Assembly: GCA_021234155.1 (NCBI GenBank)
Contig: JAJEKV010000138.1
Span: 124,001-188,000, forward strand
From: Isoetes taiwanensis
Taxonomy: Eukaryota; Streptophyta; Lycopodiopsida; Isoetales; Isoetaceae
DNA: 64,000 nucleotides
Direction of reading: 5' to 3'
Below the pieces are notes generated by a model that saw nothing but the letters and a program-made list of their open reading frames with translations, was not told the DNA's origin and searched no databases. Each line of letters opens with the position of its first letter. The first letter of the stretch is position 1. Below, piece after piece: positions 58,130 to 64,000 of this stretch. Position numbers and translations under genes: made by a program.

Positions 58130-58790
58130 TAGTGAGGGGGGACAGCATGCGATGTGCAAGTGAGACTTTACAAGGAAAGAGTGGGAGCCAAGCCATGGGG
58201 AAGCATAGGGACAGGGAAGGGGAGCAGAACCATGTGGAATCAGAGGAGGAGGCCACGCCATGGGGAAGCATAGGAACATGGAAGAGGGGGCAGAACCATG
58301 TGGATTTACGGGAGGAGTTGAGCTGGAAAGTCGCGAGGGTAGCAAGTTGCGAGGAGGATGGTAAATTGGCTTGCCTAATCAGCAGGGGTTGCGCTAAAGG
58401 AGCTGGCTTGGAAAGCCATCCAGGGGAGAGGAATGAGTAATGTGGGTCACATGAGCTGAAAAGTCGCGAGGGTGGTAAGTTGCGAGGAGAATGATAAGGC
58501 TGGGTTCACATGCACCTTCACGACTATCACCATCACGTAAAAGGGCTCACCGTTTTACGCCCACCGTCGCCCACCATCGCCAATTTGCACTTGGCACAAC
58601 AAGCCCCCTCTCGGTCGATGGTTGCATGTGAACCGGTCCTAATGGGGTTGCGCTAGGGAAAGGAGCGGGACTGAAAAGCGAGTGAGATGAGAGGAATGAG
58701 TAATGTGGGTGAGAGGAGGTGGAAAATCGCGAGGGTGGCAAGTTGCGAGGGGAATGACAACGGGCGGCCTGCCAGATCATCACGGGTCGG
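58130..58790. repeat. Diverged tandem repeats
   Basis: CATGGGGAAGCATAGG recurs at about 58194 and 58258. AAA.TCGCGAGGGT[AG]G.AAGTTGCGAGG recurs at about 58326, 58459 and 58723, with GAGAGGAATGAGTAATGTGG near 58428 and 58690. The repeat unit has been interrupted by a MITE (58503-58634). Confidence 0.75.
58503..58634. mobile_element. 132-bp MITE inserted in a tandem repeat
   Basis: Ends GGTTCACATGCA and TGCATGTGAACC are perfect inverted repeats. The flanking tandem unit reads without this segment at the equivalent place near 58370. No coding. The target duplication is unclear. Confidence 0.7.
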
Positions 58791-59263
58791 GGTAAGGAGA
58801 GGAGATATTTTTTTTCCACCATACTTTTCTTCTTTTGACCATCTGGCAGACTGGCATCTTTCCACGGAGGATTGGAATCATGTGGGTGAGAAGAAGTCCT
58901 CTAGAGATAGACAGGTATCAAAATCCACGTCAAAGTCTTGGAGGAAGGGAGATGCTTTGTTTCCGAATGCAAGGCACGCTATTAAGTCACTAAAGACCAC
59001 AGAAATTTGCGCCGGTCAAATCCCGACGCGTGGCACCGACTTATTACCGCAGCTTTTCTTGCAGCCTTTCGTGGCAGCAGCTCACCCTGCATCGCATCGC
59101 CGGTCTTAAAATCCCCCTACTTCTTCCATCTAATTTATCCTGTTTTCCAATTCGCCCGCCAATTTCTTCCCAGCTTTTTTCTGATTTCTCCTTTTTGCTG
59201 GAATTTCTGCCTTATCTGCTCGCAATTCCCCTGTTTTTTCTTCATATTTTAGCGTCAGCAGAT

Positions 59264-59732
59264 ATGGAAGGTTTCATGGCTCATTTTGGGCTCAAAACTA
59301 GCTCACATGGCCGGGATTCTTCACAGGTATGTCTGCCGTCTTTTGTTTTGCTTGATTTTGAGTTCTTGATAATAGTTTTGCGCGTTTATGAAATTTAGAA
59401 GTTATGCCTTTATATTACAAGCTACATGTTTTGGCAAAAGCTCTGGCTATGTCGTTTGTCCAGTTTGATTTTGAGTTCTTGATAATGTTTTTGAGCTAGA
59501 GGTTTGTTTCTGAAGGTCTTGTTTCTAAATTGCTTATTTTATGTATTTACAGAATCCGGCTAATGTTTCTTCGTCGGAAGAGGCCACTGTTTCTTGCGAT
59601 TCATCAAAATTTGCATGCAATACTATGCCAAAGACCAAGGCAGCCCCTTGCAAGGCCTTCATACCGGCCTTTGCCTTAGAGTTCGATGGATTGGAATTCT
59701 TTGAAACAATAATTCCCGCATGCAGATACTGA
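59264..59732 (+). CDS. Small two-exon protein with FDGLxxFET tail, copy 2
   Basis: Exon 1 is 59264-59326 (MEGFMAHFGLKTSSHGRDSS, donor TCACAG|GTATGT). Exon 2 is 59553-59732 (acceptor GTATTTACAG; NPANVSSSEEATVSCDS ... ALEFDGLEFFETIIPACRY, TGA). Phase 0, 80 residues, cysteine-containing, no membrane segment. It parallels the gene at 50313-50649: intron in the same place and the same tail. The pyrimidine-rich 150 bases before the ATG look like a plant 5' UTR. Probable host gene of unknown role. Confidence 0.7.
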
Positions 59733-60235
59733 TTTTGTTGTAATCTAACACACGGATAGGAAACAAAGGGGGCGAAAAAAAAAACAGGATTCAAAAGGCT
59801 AAAAGCTAGTGTTCTGTGCAGAATTAGGAATTCTGATTTAAGTTTTGTAGCTGATCATTCTTTTGCTCGTGTTTTTGAAGAGCGAGGTAGATGTTGAGGG
59901 GTGAACCTCGCTCAAGAGGATGATCCAATTTATTTCTTATTTTTTAAACTGAAGAACAACTACTTATGGAAAAAATCAACTCACAGATTTTAGTTGATTC
60001 CTGGAAGCTCATTTTGAGCTTATCCAAAACGTGAAAAAAACATATTGTGCCCTTTTGCTGGGTCCTATGTATTTTGGTTGGTAAGTTGTAACATTAAGAC
60101 TGAGATCTGGAGATCTTTGAATATCTAAAATTTTGTGCATATCTGGGTAGGAAGAGGTGTCTTTATAGGTGTATTGTGACCTGACTTTGAATAATAGAAT
60201 TGATCCCGCACTTTAGGAGGGATTTTTTTTTTTGG

Positions 60236-60605
60236 TTGAAATATTCCTCCCTTACAATCACATTAATGATCAACTAGAGGTAAAAATATCCCTCCCTTAC
60301 AATGACATTAATGATCAACTAGAAACCATGCCCAACGTTTGTTGGGCAATGTTTGGGTTCTTTAAAGAACCTATAAATGATACGCCAAACTCGCCAAGTT
60401 CTTTAAATGTTGGGAACCCATAAATGAAAGACCAAACATCTTTCCTTCAGTTTTAACTAACCCTTTGTAATTTGAAAGTCCCTCTGGAGGTAGAAGCAAA
60501 TCTACTACGACCAAACATCTTTCCTTCAGTTTTGGCTAACCCTTTGTAGTTTGAGAGTCCCGAGCAAATGCAGCTCTGGAGGTAGAAGCAAATCTACTAC
60601 GAGTT
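60236..60605. repeat. Two adjacent two-copy tandem repeats
   Basis: First: TCCCTTACAAT.ACATTAATG then ATCAACTAGA, at about 60248 and 60293. Second: GACCAAACATCTTTCCTTCAG to AAATCTACTACGA, at about 60430 and 60509, the second copy with a 12-base insertion (GAGCAAATGCAG). Confidence 0.85.
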
Positions 60606-60777
60606 TTTCCTTACGGCATGCACAATTAATCCAAAGAATCGCGACGCAAAAACATCATGTGCCTTTATGGATAAGAGAAAGCCCTTTTGGGTTTATTTCT
60701 GAATGGGAAAGCAAGTTGACGCGCAAAGCGCGGAGGTCTGCTTGACCATTCAGAAAGAAGGCCAAAAGGGCTTTGCC

Positions 60778-61046
60778 GCAACGTAAAGGACAGTAGGGCC
60801 CAATCCAGTCGTCCAGCTGTCCATCTGTCCACGTGTCTAACAATCCTGGCATTTAAAATAGAAGTGGCAGATAAAAATAGCAGAAAGGCAAGTAATAATA
60901 ACAAAACGTATGGTAAAAAAAAACTGAAACTCGAGTAAAATACAAGTAAAGTTGTTGCACAACTTCTAGGGATAGAAAATGCAACACATGTTGCTGTTTT
61001 ATTGGATAGGACGGCTGGATTGGGCCCAACCGCTCCTTTACGTTGC
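60778..61046. mobile_element. Fold-back element with about 31-bp inverted ends
   Basis: The left end GCAACGTAAAGGACAGT..GGGCCCAATCCAG pairs with 61015-61046 (CTGGATTGGGCCC...CCTTTACGTTGC). The 269-bp element is AT-rich inside, with no ORF. Confidence 0.75.
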
Positions 61047-61925
61047 ACAAACGGCACGTGCCTTTATGCTTGTTCTTCTTAGGCATAAACAAAAGATATA
61101 ATTGTTAAATTTGCGTCCATTCATAAGCATAAACAAAAGTTATAACTTTTAAATATGCTTCCATTTATAGTTTGAGCCGTTTATAGTCTACACCATTTAT
61201 AGTCTGTAGTATTGTAGTATCTCTTTGTTTCCTCATCACAAACCATTATGCTTTCCATTCTGCTTAAGTGCAATGATCTCAGATTGGCAGCAAGGCTTCA
61301 CATCATCGCCAGAGCCATAGATAGCCATGGTTCATTACAAACACCATGCTTCATCAAATCAATAATCATTGACAAAAGAAATTGATCAAAAACACTCACC
61401 GTCTAAAAAGATTTTTGACTAACATGGTATCATTTTCATCGTTGATCCGACATTGACGCTATAACATTATAATATAAGAAGAATATGGTTGTTAAAGCTA
61501 TACCTACTAAATGGGCAATTTTTTTTTTTTTGGTAATCTAAAATTGGAATCGTCTTTCAAAAACGCAACCTTAAAGGCAAAGTGACTTGGAGGGCAAAAT
61601 AAGTACTTTGTATTGGTATACTTCTATGGATTGATGGGTAATAAGTTTATTAAAGTTGTTATCCAATAGATGTTGATGTTCTATCGTTACGTGGCTTAAT
61701 AGCCAAATCTCTTGATAGCCAACTTCGGTCGTTGGTCAAATGCATAATATGGTATATGCCAAAAAATACACAATCTTGGCCACTACCTTGGAAACCCTAT
61801 TTCAAAATACCCAGTGTATAAAAATATTAGACACTAAGTCGTATTTAATTAAAGTGGGACAAATCTCGAATTTTGGGACTCAGACTGGAAATGGAACAAA
61901 TTTTTTTACATTGAATTGTTGTTAG

Positions 61926-62300
61926 ATCAGGGGGAGGGGAAGGGGAAGGGGAGAAGTTGGGGGAGAAGTTGAGAGAAGTAATGGAAGGGGATAAGTTAGA
62001 AGAAGGGGGGAGGGAGGAAGTTCAAAAAGGGGGTTGAGAAGGTGGAGAAAGAAGAGTAGGAAGGAGGGGAGACAAGAGGGAGGGAGGGAGGGAGGGAAAG
62101 GCAAAGGAGCACGAGGAGGGCAAAAGGGCAAAAGGGAGGGGAGAGCAAATGGGGAGGCGGGGGGGGGGGGGGGAAGGGCAAAGGGGAGGGGAGGGGCACG
62201 ACATGGGGAAGAGGAGGAGGAGGGGCAAAGGCGGAGAGCAAAGAGGCAAAGGGGAAGAGCAAAGAGGCAAAGGGGGAACATGACAAAAGAAGGAGGGAGG
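61926..62300. repeat. Polypurine tract rich in GGGGA
   Basis: About 370 bases almost purely A/G on the plus strand, with repeated GGGGAAGGGG and a 15-G run near 62160. The ORFs over it (Ser/Pro/Leu or Arg/Gly/Glu) are compositional artefacts. It could form triplex or G-quadruplex DNA. Confidence 0.9.
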
Positions 62301-63059
62301 AGGGTTCTATAGCTAAACAACCATTTAACAATTAATAAATGTAATTAATTAGATAATATAATTAAATCACTTAATAATATAATTAATTAATTATAAACAA
62401 TAAATAATTAACCATTCTCTTCTCTTCTCGACTACCGAGTCGAGAATTGGAAAAACAAATTGGAAAACCTGCTCAATTAATTGGAGAGCTCTCATCATCG
62501 TTCTCAGCTTCAAGAATTACATCTCCGTTGTCATAGTTTTTTAGACCCATAGTACACAAAGAGCTTTTCGATAGCAGAGGGCTTATTTCTTAAATAAGGA
62601 CCAACCCATAAATTCAAGCCGTCTTTGTTTAGCGGGAGACTAAACAAAGAAGCCGAGTTGGGAAGTATAGGCTAATCCCTTGCTTCTACTCTCTGCTCAA
62701 TCGCTGCAATCCTCTGTTATTGCATGCATATATGCCAGACTTTCCAGATGGAGGCAATAGCGAGTTTTAAGAGAAAAAGGGAGCAATCGTTTGATTTTTT
62801 CCTATGAAAAATGCATTTTAGAAGCCCTCCCTTCGTCAGGTGCATGCTGTGGATTAAGGCAGTAGACAGGACCGGCAAGAATCAGAGGATTATTAGAAAA
62901 GACAAGGTTCAAGCTCATACAGTGCCCCTTTTTTGGGTTATTTCATACTCTGGCGCCGTGTTCTTGCCTCTCGAGGCATGCTTCGGAGCCTAGAGCCTCC
63001 TTCTTTTAGCCGAAGTTTTGTCGAAGTTGGGAAGTAGCCAGGAAGCAAAGCCTCCGAGT

Positions 63060-63335
63060 TCGAAGGTTTGAAGTAGCCTAAGCAAAGGCTGGAAGAAATA
63101 TGATGAAAACATATGGACGCAGGCTTGGAAGCTTTCTTAGGAGTCGGAGATGGAGCTGGAGGGGCAGAAACAGGGGATTTGGCTGGAGTAGGAACAACAA
63201 GAGGAAGAGGAGTTTTTTTAACAGATTTCTTGGCATTTTGCATTTCTTGAAGGCAAATCCGGCATCTGATATGGGGGCCAGAAAACGCCCAAAAGCTGAA
63301 GCTCGATCTTGGTCAGAGGGCGACCTCTTTGCCAT
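63060..63335 (-). CDS. Possible N-terminal exon, function unknown
   Basis: The ATG at 63335 gives MAKRSPSDQDRASAFGRFL and FAFKKCKMPRN; another frame then reads KKTPLPLVVPTPAKSPVSA and PTPKKASKPAS, a Pro/Lys-rich linker. The pieces could be one protein with a frameshift near 63230. No domain is recognised. Confidence 0.25.
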
Positions 63336-63427
63336 GGATTGAAGCTTGCCCCGCTTTTGCAAAGACTGCGGCAAAGAAGATCCAGGTTCTCTGGCTACAT
63401 TTTCAAAGCAAGGTGCCGAGAAGTTTA

Positions 63428-63500
63428 AAAGAATGGAAGGAATGGAAGGAATGGAATGGATGGAAAGAATGGAAGGAATGGAAGCTTACCGTGAAGGAAT
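63428..63500. repeat. GGAAT-type simple repeat
   Basis: Repeated GAATGGAAG and AATGGAAGGAATGGAA words. Confidence 0.9.
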
Positions 63501-63654
63501 GGAAGGGCCTTAACTTGAAGCTCGCGATGACGGACTGCATCCGGAACCGCGATATGAAAACAAATCGAAATGGCGGCCCGCTTCTTGAAAACAAATCCCG
63601 TGATCCGGCTCCGCGATCGTGAGAAGAAATGGTTGTTGAAAAGCTCGGCTTCCG

Positions 63655-63720
63655 TGCCATAGCCACGATCTTGGGAGTTCGCCATAGCCACGATCTTGGG
63701 AGTTCGCCATAGCCACAATT
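63655..63720. repeat. 26-bp tandem repeat, about 2.5 copies
   Basis: CCATAGCCACGATCTTGGGA then GTTCG, repeated twice and begun a third time. Confidence 0.9.
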
Positions 63721-64000
63721 TCATAAGTGTACCAAATCTCTTCAATTCAAAGGTATGTACCAAATCTCCCCTCTTTTTTCAATTTCAAATTTCAAACTTA
63801 AACATGGGTGGGAGGAAAAAAGTGGAATAATAGGGTGTACATAAGAAAAAATATTTTACGGACATAGCGTGGCCAATGGGTTATTTTTTCTAAGGCCAAT
63901 GGGTATGAAGAATTAAAATATTATTAAATAAATTGACGTCTATTTATACGCCCCCAATTTCACACATTGTGCACATTATGTTGCCATTATAGGGGCACAT

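Noticed and set aside
61922-62331. Pro/Ser/Leu ORFs of up to 132 codons
   Set aside because: Antisense of the polypurine tract.

Overview
This looks like eukaryotic nuclear DNA from a land plant. Support comes from GT-AG introns, two small two-exon genes with a plant-type FDGLxxFET tail, an expansin-like fragment, Ty3/gypsy and LINE elements, an hAT element and many MITE-like fold-backs. Certainty below 'streptophyte' is low. I favour a seed-free lineage because of the unusual gene and transposon families, but this is inference. There is no bacterial or organellar operon structure. Most of the window is transposon-derived and degenerate.

Layout. (1) 0.2-4.5 kb (+): a three-exon gene with a Lys/Glu-rich linker, a ParB/sulfiredoxin-like core and a C-terminal segment resembling motif I of beta-class DNA methyltransferases. 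Exons 1-2 join in frame, while exon 3 is broken. Its introns carry repeated perfect palindromes built on CAAATGGCGCC. A second, partial copy lies at 23.2-23.86 kb. (2) 7.97-22.9 kb (+): a cut-and-paste DNA transposon encoding a DDE-type transposase-like protein, split by an 11-kb Ty3/gypsy retrotransposon (9868-20940, minus strand) with LTRs, a polypurine tract, gag-pol remnants and an extra long ORF after pol. (3) 23.9-30.0 kb: unassigned ORFs, a small minus-strand two-exon candidate, a CACCACATG/CATGCCACC satellite, and a minus-strand multi-exon gene lying next to a terminus identical to that of the 8-kb transposon. (4) 30.6-32.5 kb (-): a truncated gypsy element (gag-protease). (5) 32.6-35.7 kb (-): a LINE with a duplicated 3' module, interrupted by a 682-bp hAT-type element with a perfect 8-bp target duplication. 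(6) 36-43 kb: possible single exons, an expansin-like remnant, duplicated exon modules and tandem repeats. (7) 43.1-48.3 kb (+): a second LINE copy with endonuclease, reverse transcriptase and an ATTCT-repeat 3' end. (8) 48.6-49.8 kb: two adjacent inverted-repeat elements. (9) 50-60 kb: the most gene-like region, with two paralogous small genes at 50.3 and 59.3 kb. (10) 60-64 kb: short tandem repeats, a fold-back, a 370-bp polypurine tract and GGAAT repeats.

Functionally, the probable host genes are the small FDGL pair and perhaps the ParB/methyltransferase-like family. Much of the rest is nested mobile DNA: a retrotransposon inside a DNA transposon, an hAT inside a LINE, and MITEs inside introns and tandem repeats. 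All calls come from reading motifs by eye. No database search was possible.
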